Shown piece after piece: positions 1 through 8,137 of a DNA stretch of 64,000 bases (position 1 is its first letter; every line of letters starts with the position of its first letter). Where the stretch lies: assembly GCA_018669845.1 (NCBI GenBank), contig JABHSO010000025.1, forward strand, positions 18,314 to 82,313, read 5' to 3'. The notes beneath the pieces were generated by a model. That model did no database searches. It worked only from the letters and a program-made list of their open reading frames with translations, and was not told the DNA's origin. The DNA is from Gammaproteobacteria bacterium. GTDB lineage: Bacteria; Pseudomonadota; Gammaproteobacteria; GCA-001735895. The translations under genes were made by a program, and so were the position numbers.

Positions 1-21
1 TAAAAAAATATAAAAATTAAA

Positions 22-582
22 ATGAAACAATCTGTAGTTACTTTTTTCAAAAGAATGCGAGGTCCGGGAAAGTGTGGAGCACGGCATTCTCTAAGCTGGA
101 TTTTCTGGTCCTGGATTGGATCTTTTCTGGGTATTTTAGCTGTTGCTTTCTTTAATAAGCTATTACCTGTATCTGCCACTGACAGTGTTTTACTGATAGG
201 TTCTTTTGGTGCTTCTGCAGTATTGATTTATGGCACTCCTCATGTTCCCTATGCCCAGCCAAGAAATTTGATAGGTGGGCATTTTATCTCTGCGTTAACG
301 GGTGTTGCTATTGCCCAGTATCTAAGTATTCCCATAGAACTTCAGGCGGCACTGGCTGTCTCTTTGTCGATTGTTTTGATGCATGCCAGTCGAACATTGC
401 ACCCGCCGGGTGGAGCCAGTGCACTGATCGCGATTATTGGAAGTGAGCAGATACAGGATCTGGGTTTTATGTATGTCCTGCAACCCGTGTTGTCTGGTGC
501 CATTATCATGTTAGTCATTGCTCTATTAATCAATAATTTGAGACACGACGAGGAACGACATTACCCAAAATGCTGGTGGTAA
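22..582 (+). CDS. HPP family integral membrane protein
   Basis: Small inner-membrane protein of the HPP family. The diagnostic motif HPPGGASAL is visible at about residues 127-135, and there are about four hydrophobic segments (about residues 28-47, 55-72, 84-125 and 150-170). At 186 residues it matches the short form of the family, which has no cytoplasmic domain. HPP proteins have been linked to nitrite or other anion transport in plants and cyanobacteria; the substrate here is unknown. A CBS-domain protein follows on the same strand. Because HPP and CBS domains are fused in some bacteria, the pair may work together. The ATG at 22 lies only 21 bases from the window edge, so the upstream context is not visible. 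Confidence 0.85.
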   Translation: MKQSVVTFFKRMRGPGKCGARHSLSWIFWSWIGSFLGILAVAFFNKLLPVSATDSVLLIGSFGASAVLIYGTPHVPYAQPRNLIGGHFISALTGVAIAQYLSIPIELQAALAVSLSIVLMHASRTLHPPGGASALIAIIGSEQIQDLGFMYVLQPVLSGAIIMLVIALLINNLRHDEERHYPKCWW

Positions 583-722
583 CGTTCATTGAGACAGATG
601 AGTGTAAGCTTTACCTGTTGACCCATATCAACTAGCTTTCAGAATAAGCAGGAAATAGAAAGGAACTCTCAAAATAGAGAGTAAAATTGTTATCATTAGC
701 AGATGGATATTTTAAGGAGATA

Positions 723-1334
723 ATGATGCAAGTTGATGATACCCATCACCGTAACTATACATCTCTAAGCACAACAGAATTTTTAGAATGTCCTTTGCAG
801 TTACCTGAACTGGTCCAGATGGAAGACATGGCTACCCATGTTTTTACTGATTTCACCCATAATAGACCCGCTGTAATCCCGGCTGATTCATCAATTGATG
901 TTGCAATGCAAATGATGAAAAACTCCGGAATTCATTTGCTGCTGGTCATTGATAAAATGGATGCTGATACAGATTCCACAAACCGTCTGGTTACTGTCAA
1001 AGGCCAAATAACAAGCTGTGATGCTCTGGGTGATGCACCTGTGAAGTTAGCTCGGGAGAATGGTATCAACCACAATGAAATGACAGTGAGTATGGTCATG
1101 ACTCCCAACACAGATATTAAGGTGGTTGACTGGTCTACAATCAAAGTGGCAAAGGTAGGGCATATCATCAAAACAATGCATGACTGGGACTGCTGCCATA
1201 TTTTAGTTATGGATGAAGATAGATTGCGAGGCATATTTTCAATGAGTGAAATATCAAAACACCTTGGTCATAATGAGTCAGAGCCTCTGGTGTGCGCCCA
1301 TTCTTTAGCCGAGTTAGTACATACTATTGGGTAG
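723..1334 (+). CDS. CBS-domain pair protein
   Basis: Soluble protein of about 203 residues carrying two CBS-type repeats, about residues 40-120 and 125-195. The segments RPAVIPADSSIDVAMQMM and VMTPNTDIKVVDWSTIK have the usual CBS beta-alpha pattern, and there is no other catalytic domain. CBS pairs generally bind adenosine nucleotides and regulate a partner protein. A strong ribosome-binding site AAGGAGA at 714-720 supports ATG 723 or, better spaced, ATG 726; a TTG at 687 would lie upstream of it and is unlikely. The gene follows the HPP membrane protein by 140 bases, which suggests it is that protein's regulatory partner. This link is inferred from domain fusions known elsewhere. Confidence 0.75.
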   Translation: MMQVDDTHHRNYTSLSTTEFLECPLQLPELVQMEDMATHVFTDFTHNRPAVIPADSSIDVAMQMMKNSGIHLLLVIDKMDADTDSTNRLVTVKGQITSCDALGDAPVKLARENGINHNEMTVSMVMTPNTDIKVVDWSTIKVAKVGHIIKTMHDWDCCHILVMDEDRLRGIFSMSEISKHLGHNESEPLVCAHSLAELVHTIG

Positions 1335-1349
1335 TAACTGCGTCTCTTA

Positions 1350-2204
1350 TTACTCAGGGATTTTCATCAAACCATTTTTTAAATCACTGTATTCAGCATG
1401 ATTTCTGGTGATATAGCCATGGCGAATCAGAAAATCAATCATGACCAGGTTACAGTTGAGTTTTATGTCACTGGAATTTTGAATGGTCTGAGCGACACGT
1501 TCCAGTGGCCATAGCTGAAAATTTTCCACCTCTCCATCTGTGCAGCGGGGAATAAAGTCTTCTGGTAGTTCCAGGTCGTAACACAACATCGTATCTGGTT
1601 TCAGACCTTGCTCGACTTCACGGCGGTAGGAAATTTTACCGACATGTTTGGCTTGTGCTGCCAGTTCTGCCGGGATACCGGCTTCTTCCCAACATTCTTT
1701 TGCCAGATTTTCATCAGAGCTTAAACCCCAGGGAAAACCACCTGCTACAAGATGGTCAAGCATGCCCGGTGCATGACGTTTTTGTAAAGAGCGACGAGCA
1801 ATCCACATATGAATTTCTCCCTGTCGCCGCACATAACCATTCATGTGCTGACCAAAAGCAGCAACACCAAAGTAGGAAACCAGAGCCCGGTCCATCAGAA
1901 ACAGAACCTGTTCACGTTGCCCGGTTGTAACCGGGTATAACTCACCATGTAGGTATGGGACTAAGTTTGCTTCCAATAATTTTTCAGTTAACTCAAACAT
2001 TGCCTGATTACGAGATGCAAAATCTGTTGCAGGAGTATTCCAGTGCAAAGCATTGTGGTCCTTATGAAATGCATCAGAAATTTCCAGCAGGCTTTGTGCA
2101 AAAGGATGTTTGATTTCACCTACCTTTAATCCAGCTATTTTGAATGGAATGAAGTGATCGGGCTGGTACAAATTACATTGCTGGATTTGATGAAGGTAAC
2201 TCAT
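1350..2204 (-). CDS. DUF4743/Nudix hydrolase
   Basis: Nudix-fold protein of 284 residues with an N-terminal DUF4743-type region (about 1-120) followed by a Nudix domain (about 125-260). The Nudix box reads from GGFPWGLSSDENLAKECWEE through AGI, keeping the metal-binding Glu residues in an EEAGI context. The architecture matches the family often annotated as thiamine pyrophosphokinase-related or NUDT20/24-like, which hydrolyses nucleoside diphosphate derivatives and, in some plant and yeast members, damaged thiamine diphosphate. The substrate cannot be read from the sequence. It converges with the CBS gene, leaving 15 bases between the stops. Confidence 0.85.
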   Translation of the reverse strand: MSYLHQIQQCNLYQPDHFIPFKIAGLKVGEIKHPFAQSLLEISDAFHKDHNALHWNTPATDFASRNQAMFELTEKLLEANLVPYLHGELYPVTTGQREQVLFLMDRALVSYFGVAAFGQHMNGYVRRQGEIHMWIARRSLQKRHAPGMLDHLVAGGFPWGLSSDENLAKECWEEAGIPAELAAQAKHVGKISYRREVEQGLKPDTMLCYDLELPEDFIPRCTDGEVENFQLWPLERVAQTIQNSSDIKLNCNLVMIDFLIRHGYITRNHAEYSDLKNGLMKIPE

Positions 2205-2376
2205 GAAATGTTTTTATAGTTGATATTCTAATTATTTGAAATTTCCTGCTTAGGGTAACAGAGCTTAGGACTATAGGAATAAATATCTAATCCTCGGTGA
2301 AATCTATTTTATATTAGCAATTGTTAATATAATTAGTTAAAATCCGCGCCTCTTTTCTGCTCCCTTAGGCTCTTTA

Positions 2377-3933
2377 ATGTTTCAGTTAACCTGTCCCGGT
2401 AAACTATGTGTAAAAAATGATGTGCTGTCAGGCCTGACAGTCGCTCTTGCACTGGTTCCTGAAGCTGTAGCATTTGCCTTTGTTGCGGGTGTTGATCCCC
2501 TGGTAGGTCTTTATGGCGCTTTCATGATGGGCATTATCACAGCTATCTTTGGTGGTCGTCCGGGTATGATTTCTGGAGCTACGGGTGCCATGGCTGTTGT
2601 TATGGTTTCGCTTGTATCATTACACGGTGTCGAATACCTGTTTGCGGCCATTGTGTTAACCGGTTTGATACAAATGAGTGCGGGTGTTCTTAAACTGGGT
2701 AAATTTATCCAACTGGTGCCTTTTCCGGTGATGCTGGGTTTTGTGAATGGGTTAGCTATTGTAATTTTTCTAGCACAGCTTCAGCAATTTAAAACCATTG
2801 GTGCCAGTGGTGAACTGGAATGGATGACGGGGCAACCTTTGTACATTATGTTTGGCCTGATTGTATTAACGATGGCAATTATTCATTATCTGCCTAAGTT
2901 GACTGTTGCCGTACCGGCTTCTCTGGCTGCTATTGTTTTTGTGACTTTATTAGTTATTGGACTCGATCTCGATAGCCGATCTGTTGTCGAAGTATTGCGT
3001 GATATGTCTGGAAATGCTGAAGCGACGATTGCGGGTGGTTTTCCGACATTACACATTCCGATGGTTCCTTTTAACATGGAAACTTTAATGATCATTCTTC
3101 CTTTTAGTTTTATTTTGGCAGGTGTTGGTTTGATTGAATCATTATTGACATTGAATTTAATTGACGAACTCACTGAGTCTCGTGGTCAGAATAACCGTGA
3201 ATGTGTCGGGCAGGGGCTTGGTAATACAGTGAATGGTTTCTTCGGTGGCATGGGTGGTTGCGCGATGATTGGTCAATCTATGATCAATATTAATTCAGGT
3301 GGTAAAGGGCGACTGTCGGGTATCAGTGCTGCTTTATTCCTGTTGGCATTTATCCTGTTTGCGTCCAGTTTGATTGAAATAATTCCGGTAGCGGCTCTGG
3401 TCGGTGTTATGTTTATTGTGGTTCTTGGTACCTTTGAATGGGCTACCTTCAAGATGTTTGGCAAAGTGCCTGTGGCTGATATTTTTACGTCGGTACTGGT
3501 TGCAGTGGTCACGGTAATGACTGATTTGGCTATCGCTGTCATCGTGGGTGTCATTGTTTCCGCTCTGGTCTTTGCCTGGGAACATGCCAAGCACATGAGT
3601 GCCAAATCATTTGTTAATGAAGAAGGTACTAAAATCTATGAGCTGAGTGGACCTTTATTCTTTGGTTCTGTTCGTGCTTTTAGTGAAATTTTCGATCCGC
3701 GAAATGACCCGGATGATGTGGTCATTGATTTCTATGACTCAAAAGTAGCTGATCACTCTGGAATTGAAGCCGTAGATAGTTTGGCTGAACGTTACAAACG
3801 TCATGGGAAAATATTGCATCTGAAACACCTCAGCAAGGAATGCAAAGAATTACTGGAAACGGCGGGTGGACTGGTTGAAGTGAATGTGATGGAAGATCCA
3901 AACTATCATGTGGCTGATGATAAATTTGGTTAG
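2377..3933 (+). CDS. SulP family anion transporter with STAS domain
   Basis: SulP/SLC26 permease of 518 residues. The N-terminal transmembrane core (about 1-400) carries the family signature around [19 protein letters not shown] and [18 protein letters not shown] cytoplasmic STAS domain (about 425-510) follows, visible in [19 protein letters not shown] and the [20 protein letters not shown] segment. The family exchanges or co-transports anions such as sulfate, bicarbonate and dicarboxylates. The substrate cannot be assigned, although members of this short type are often bicarbonate or sulfate transporters. It appears monocistronic: the preceding gene is divergent, and an inverted-repeat element lies downstream. 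Confidence 0.9.
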   Translation: MFQLTCPGKLCVKNDVLSGLTVALALVPEAVAFAFVAGVDPLVGLYGAFMMGIITAIFGGRPGMISGATGAMAVVMVSLVSLHGVEYLFAAIVLTGLIQMSAGVLKLGKFIQLVPFPVMLGFVNGLAIVIFLAQLQQFKTIGASGELEWMTGQPLYIMFGLIVLTMAIIHYLPKLTVAVPASLAAIVFVTLLVIGLDLDSRSVVEVLRDMSGNAEATIAGGFPTLHIPMVPFNMETLMIILPFSFILAGVGLIESLLTLNLIDELTESRGQNNRECVGQGLGNTVNGFFGGMGGCAMIGQSMININSGGKGRLSGISAALFLLAFILFASSLIEIIPVAALVGVMFIVVLGTFEWATFKMFGKVPVADIFTSVLVAVVTVMTDLAIAVIVGVIVSALVFAWEHAKHMSAKSFVNEEGTKIYELSGPLFFGSVRAFSEIFDPRNDPDDVVIDFYDSKVADHSGIEAVDSLAERYKRHGKILHLKHLSKECKELLETAGGLVEVNVMEDPNYHVADDKFG

Positions 3934-3982
3934 TTTTTTTGATTACCCAGCGGGTTTCAATATGCGATCAAGTTAAGGCTTT

Positions 3983-4172
3983 TTCACCACGAGCCAGGGC
4001 AGGATACCCATAGGTAGAACAATGCAGGAGTAATTGTCGAGACACGAAGTACGCGAAGGTAAATCATTCTATTGTTATGAATGTCTTCCAGGTTATTAAA
4101 CTAACGGACTTACTTAATTGACGATATAAATGTAATTTATTTTCTTCGTGAGCTTCGTGTCTTCGTGGTGAA
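3983..4172. repeat. Dispersed inverted repeat, family A (copy 1)
   Basis: Imperfect inverted repeat. The left arm is in two parts (TTCACCACGA at 3983-3992 and ACACGAAGTACGCGAAGG at 4041-4058), apparently interrupted by about 48 bases. The right arm is at 4143-4172, with three CTTCGTG-type units ending in CGTGGTGAA. The same arms recur at 10139-10290 and 24666-24757. The element fills the gap between the SulP and FAH genes. Confidence 0.75.
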
Positions 4173-4192
4173 TTTTTATGTTTTTTTGGAGT

Positions 4193-4816
4193 TTATAAAG
4201 CCGTCCACTCAGATCCAGTGATTTGACCCTGATCAGTTTTGATTGAACCTTTAAAAAGATCTCCTTTATTGATGACACCGACTCCTTTTGGAGTCCCTGT
4301 CATGATGATATCTCCATCATTCAGGCTCATAAAGGTTTGAAGCTCGGTTAAAATTTCATCGGGTTTATACATCATCAAACTAACATCTCCAGACTGAATA
4401 TTTTGGCCATTAATAGCCAGTTTTATAGTCAAAGAGTCATCGATTTCATCTAGTTCGACAAATGGACTGAATACAGCTGAACCATTAAACGCTTTGGCTC
4501 GTTCCCAGGGCAAACCCTTCGATTTCAGTTTACTTTGCAAAGTTCTTTTGGTGATGTCAAGGCCAAAACCTACAGCAGAAAATTGACCATTCTCAACCAT
4601 CAGGCAAATTTCCCCTTCGTAATGTAGCTGTTCCTGTTTAAAGCTATAAAGGTCATCTGAAATTGCCGAATTAGGTTTCATGAAAACCACCATTTCATCG
4701 GGCACTTCGTTGTTCAATTCATTGATATGATCGACATAATTCCTGCCGATACAGATTATCTTTGAAGGTATTACAGTTCTTTCACTGACTTTGACTGAAT
4801 TCAATTTATTTCCCAT
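4193..4816 (-). CDS. Fumarylacetoacetate hydrolase family protein
   Basis: Protein of 207 residues consisting only of the FAH C-terminal fold. Recognisable features are PSKIICIGRNYVDHINELNN near the start, the metal-site EGEIC segment (about residue 67), and IIMTGTPKGVGVINKGD near the end. Family members are divalent-metal enzymes acting on acylpyruvates, oxaloacetate or catechol-cleavage products (acylpyruvase, isomerase or decarboxylase). This short YcgM-like form is closest to acylpyruvase or oxaloacetate tautomerase, but the exact substrate is not readable. It lies 13 bases downstream of the DUF188 gene on the same strand, so the two are probably cotranscribed. Confidence 0.85.
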   Translation of the reverse strand: MGNKLNSVKVSERTVIPSKIICIGRNYVDHINELNNEVPDEMVVFMKPNSAISDDLYSFKQEQLHYEGEICLMVENGQFSAVGFGLDITKRTLQSKLKSKGLPWERAKAFNGSAVFSPFVELDEIDDSLTIKLAINGQNIQSGDVSLMMYKPDEILTELQTFMSLNDGDIIMTGTPKGVGVINKGDLFKGSIKTDQGQITGSEWTAL

Positions 4817-4829
4817 TCTGGATAGTAGC

Positions 4830-5276
4830 TTAAGTATTTTTAGCTAAAAAGCGATCGAGATGATTAGCAAAGGTTTGCCGATCTGACTGATTTAGAGGTG
4901 GTGGCCCTCCCGTGTTGACTCCGCTAGACCTTAAACTATCCATGAAATCGCGCATGGTCAAACGTGCTTTAATATTTTCAAGGGTATACAGCTCTCCACG
5001 AGGACTTAGAGCTATGCCTCCTTTCTCAATGGCATCGGCGGCAAGTGGGATATCACTGGTGATGATCAGGTCACCACTTTCAAGACGTTTAACAATTTCA
5101 TTGTCGGCTACATCGAACCCTGAGGAAACTCGAAGAAATTTTATATATTTTGAAGGAGGTGTACTGACATGCTGGTTTGCAATCAGGGTTAATTCTGTCC
5201 TGGTTCTGTTTGCCGCTTTGAAAAGGATATCTTTAATTACGACAGGGCAGGCATCTGCATCACACCAGATTTTCAT
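4830..5276 (-). CDS. YaiI/YqxD family (DUF188, UPF0178) protein
   Basis: Protein of 148 residues. Its start, [17 protein letters not shown], together with the internal [28 protein letters not shown] and the tail segment [19 protein letters not shown], is diagnostic of the YaiI/YqxD family. The acidic residues in DADACP and TSDIPLA fit the PIN/NYN-like nuclease fold proposed for DUF188, but no function has been shown. The length is normal. It lies just upstream of the FAH-family gene in the direction of transcription. Confidence 0.9.
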   Translation of the reverse strand: MKIWCDADACPVVIKDILFKAANRTRTELTLIANQHVSTPPSKYIKFLRVSSGFDVADNEIVKRLESGDLIITSDIPLAADAIEKGGIALSPRGELYTLENIKARLTMRDFMDSLRSSGVNTGGPPPLNQSDRQTFANHLDRFLAKNT

Positions 5277-5458
5277 TGATAAATTTCTGTAATAAGATTG
5301 AATGATAATTTTACATGAGAGGCAACAGTGTGAAAAGTTAAGATATTAAGTATGAAACACAATTATGCTAAATAAAATCATGCTAGTACCAAGTTCTTGG
5401 TATGAATGTTTTTATAAAAATAGATAAGATAGTCAGCATATAAAAATTTTATAAATTG

Positions 5459-5860
5459 ATGCGAAAATATACTCTAACGCTGGTAGAAGATGATGCGGAT
5501 GTACGTGAGCGGTTGTCACAGCTGATTCTGGATCATGATCAGTTTGAGCTGCTCGACGCCAGTGGCACTGTTGAAAAAGGGCTTGAAGCTTTAAAATATT
5601 ATAAACCTGATATTCTTTTAACGGATCTTGGGCTTCCTGATGGCTCAGGCATAGAAATTATAAAAGCCATTGAACAGATGCATCTGGATTGTGAAGCGAT
5701 GGTTATTTCAGGTTTTCAGGATGAACACACTGTTTTTAGTGCTTTGGAAGCCGGGGCAAAAGCTTATATTCTGAAGCATGATGAAAGCCAGAAAATTACT
5801 GATGCGATATTATCTATGATGGATGGTGGGCACCTATCAGCCCTGTTATTGCACGTTTAA
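5459..5860 (+). CDS. Response regulator receiver part (frameshifted NarL/LuxR-type regulator)
   Basis: CheY-like receiver of a NarL/FixJ-type regulator. It has the acidic pair EDDAD at the N-terminus, the phospho-acceptor Asp at about residue 56 in LLTDLGLPDGSG, and a conserved Lys near residue 102. The frame is lost at the G-run 5828-5830. Reading on one base earlier gives APISPVIARLM, the conserved linker of this family, in frame with the DNA-binding part that follows, so one base appears to be missing. The frame that remains adds HLSALLLHV and stops. The stop overlaps the ATG of the next frame (TAATG). Start ATG 5459 is preferred over the adjacent TTG. It could be a true mutation or a sequencing error. 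Confidence 0.75.
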   Translation: MRKYTLTLVEDDADVRERLSQLILDHDQFELLDASGTVEKGLEALKYYKPDILLTDLGLPDGSGIEIIKAIEQMHLDCEAMVISGFQDEHTVFSALEAGAKAYILKHDESQKITDAILSMMDGGHLSALLLHV

Positions 5861-6099
5861 TGCTGCAAAAATTCCAGTCCTCACAACCGGCTATAGAACT
5901 ACCCGAGGCATTAACTGAGCGTCAAATTAAGATTTTGAAGTTTGTTAGTCAGGGCTTTTCATCAAAAGAAATAGCTGAGAAACTGGATATTAGCTATTAC
6001 ACAGTGACCACGCATATAAAAAATATTTACACTAAATTGCAGGTCAACAGCCGCACGGAAGCTCTTCATGAAGCCTCTCGGCTGGGATTATTGGAATAA
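5860..6099 (+). CDS. LuxR-type HTH DNA-binding part of the frameshifted regulator
   Basis: Fragment of 79 residues carrying a complete GerE/LuxR helix-turn-helix, with ELPEALTERQIKILKFVSQG followed by SSKEIAEKLDISYYTVTTHI and KNIYTKLQVNSRTEA. It is the C-terminal half of the regulator that starts at 5459. The ATG at 5860 overlaps the upstream stop, so it could be made separately by translational coupling, but the linker coded just before it indicates one original gene. A sensor kinase gene follows 80 bases downstream, giving a regulator-kinase pair. Confidence 0.75.
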   Translation: MLQKFQSSQPAIELPEALTERQIKILKFVSQGFSSKEIAEKLDISYYTVTTHIKNIYTKLQVNSRTEALHEASRLGLLE

Positions 6100-6179
6100 C
6101 GCTAAAATTCACTTATATTAATCCACGTTAATACGCTACCATCAGTGCTTTTAATAAAGTAAGAAATCATGGATCGATA

Positions 6180-8048
6180 ATGTGGTTAAGCAATAATAAA
6201 ACCAAAGCGCTAATCATACTGTTTGTTTACTGGTTGGTAATGAATTACCTGGTATTACATGGGCCTGTTAGCTTTTTTCAGCAGTTGGACAGTGACGCCA
6301 TCACTGATGTTCAGTTTGTGGTGAGTGATGCCTCTTTCTTAGAGGAATTGAATAATCTTAACTGGCAACAGCTGACTCTACCCGATGACTGGTCTAACAA
6401 TCAAAAAGGTGCCGAACAGGTATGGTATCGGGCTGAAATTGAGTTATCAGAACTTTTCCAGGGTGTCTGGGCTGTCTATCTACCCTCAGTATCACATAAT
6501 GCTGAAGTATTTATTAATGGTGTCTGGATAGGACAGGGCGGGGCTTTCAACGATCCTGTATCACGTCATCATAATGAACCCTTATTATTTGATTTTTCAC
6601 CTCAATTACTTCGCAAAGGTCTTAATCAGGTTGATATCAGGGTGGTTACTGCATTTCAGCAACAGGGCTTTTTAGGTGGGTTTTACCTGGCTCCAAAAGA
6701 GCTTCTAAACACTGCTTTTCAGTTTAAATATTTTGTAAGGATTGAGCTGATTAAATGGATTACCACTTTTATGTACGCGATGGGCATCATTGTTTTTGCT
6801 TTCTGGCTGGCTCGTCCACAGGATAGTATCTACGCAGTCTTTTCTCTCGAAATGTTTTTCTGGGCTACCCATAATTTAAATTTGTTTGTGTCTGATATCC
6901 CGTTTTCAGCCAGAATGTGGGAAGCAATGACGCTGATTACCTTTGGTTGGATGATTATAACGATGATATTTTTTAACCATCGTTACGTTGGCAGGATTAA
7001 CCATAAAGTTGAGAAAATCATGTTAGTTTTTGCTATTTCAGGATTTGGTTTATTCCTGTTACCAGATATAAGTAGCATCCTGTTTGTGGGGTATAAAATT
7101 TGGGATAGTGTTTTAGTCCTTTTTGGAACTTATGCACTTTATTATCTGGTCACTGCTTTTTGGTATAAGCATCAGTTGGATGTATTTCTGATGATGCTGG
7201 TTGGTGTTCCCATACTCGTTTTAGGGCTGCACGACTATCTGATGCTTAACAATTTAGGCAACCCGATCGATGGGTTAGTCATACAGTATAGCGTGATACC
7301 TACAGTGTTACTGTTTAGCTGGTTTTTGCTACGCCGGTTTGTTAAATCTATTAATGAGGCTGAAACCCTGGCAGCCAACCTGGAACATCGAGTTGAAATA
7401 AAGAGATTAGAGTTACAAACACAGTATGAAAAACTGGGGGTTTTGGAAAAGCAGTCAGTATTGGCTGAAGAGCGAGAACGAATCATGCGAGATATGCATG
7501 ATGGGATTGGAGGACAGCTTGTTTCGGTTATTACCCTTTTACAGCAGCAAAAAGGAAAAGTGTTTAATAAAATTCGAGAAAAGGTGCAGCACAGTTTAAC
7601 CGACCTTCGTTTTGTCATCGATTCTTTAGACCCTATTCAAAATGAACTACCGACAATGTTAGGTATGATGCGTTTGAGATTACATGATCAACTGGAGTCT
7701 GCTCAAATTGATCTGGAATGGGCTGTTACAGATCTCCCTGATATACCGGGTATGAGTCCAGGTCAGAGTTTACATATCATGAGGATAGTGCAGGAAGCCA
7801 TTACAAACTGCATTAAACATGCCGAATGTAAAAAAATTACACTGGCTACCGGTATGTTGAATGAAGATGAGATTTTTATAGATATTATTGATTATGGCAT
7901 TGGAATGAAGATCGATAATGAAACACCAAATAGTCATGGTCGTGGTATTACTAACATGCATTATAGAGCTCAGCAAATAGGTGCTTCTCTACATATGAAT
8001 TCTGATTCTGAAGGTACTCAGATTAGATTATTGCTGTCTCTGGCATAA
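6180..8048 (+). CDS. 7TM-DISM-like sensor histidine kinase (HisKA_3 type)
   Basis: Membrane kinase of 622 residues. After one N-terminal membrane segment (about 10-28) comes a periplasmic galactose-binding-like domain (about 50-175, with VWYRAEIEL and VFINGVWIGQGG). About seven membrane helices follow (about 195-385), then a coiled coil and the HisKA_3 dimerisation helix ERERIMRDMHDGIGGQL, with the phospho-acceptor His at residue 440. The C-terminus is an HATPase domain with an N-box near IVQEAITNCIKHAE and a G-rich DIIDYGIGM motif. The layout is that of 7TMR-DISM sensors that partner LuxR/NarL regulators, which fits the split regulator just upstream. The ligand is unknown. Confidence 0.88.
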   Translation: MWLSNNKTKALIILFVYWLVMNYLVLHGPVSFFQQLDSDAITDVQFVVSDASFLEELNNLNWQQLTLPDDWSNNQKGAEQVWYRAEIELSELFQGVWAVYLPSVSHNAEVFINGVWIGQGGAFNDPVSRHHNEPLLFDFSPQLLRKGLNQVDIRVVTAFQQQGFLGGFYLAPKELLNTAFQFKYFVRIELIKWITTFMYAMGIIVFAFWLARPQDSIYAVFSLEMFFWATHNLNLFVSDIPFSARMWEAMTLITFGWMIITMIFFNHRYVGRINHKVEKIMLVFAISGFGLFLLPDISSILFVGYKIWDSVLVLFGTYALYYLVTAFWYKHQLDVFLMMLVGVPILVLGLHDYLMLNNLGNPIDGLVIQYSVIPTVLLFSWFLLRRFVKSINEAETLAANLEHRVEIKRLELQTQYEKLGVLEKQSVLAEERERIMRDMHDGIGGQLVSVITLLQQQKGKVFNKIREKVQHSLTDLRFVIDSLDPIQNELPTMLGMMRLRLHDQLESAQIDLEWAVTDLPDIPGMSPGQSLHIMRIVQEAITNCIKHAECKKITLATGMLNEDEIFIDIIDYGIGMKIDNETPNSHGRGITNMHYRAQQIGASLHMNSDSEGTQIRLLLSLA

Positions 8049-8137
8049 AGTTAAAAATAGAAAAATTTCACCTTGTTTTATCTGGTTTATTGTTTCAATA
8101 TTAGGTGTATTAGTTGCTTCATTAAGGATACGTGATC

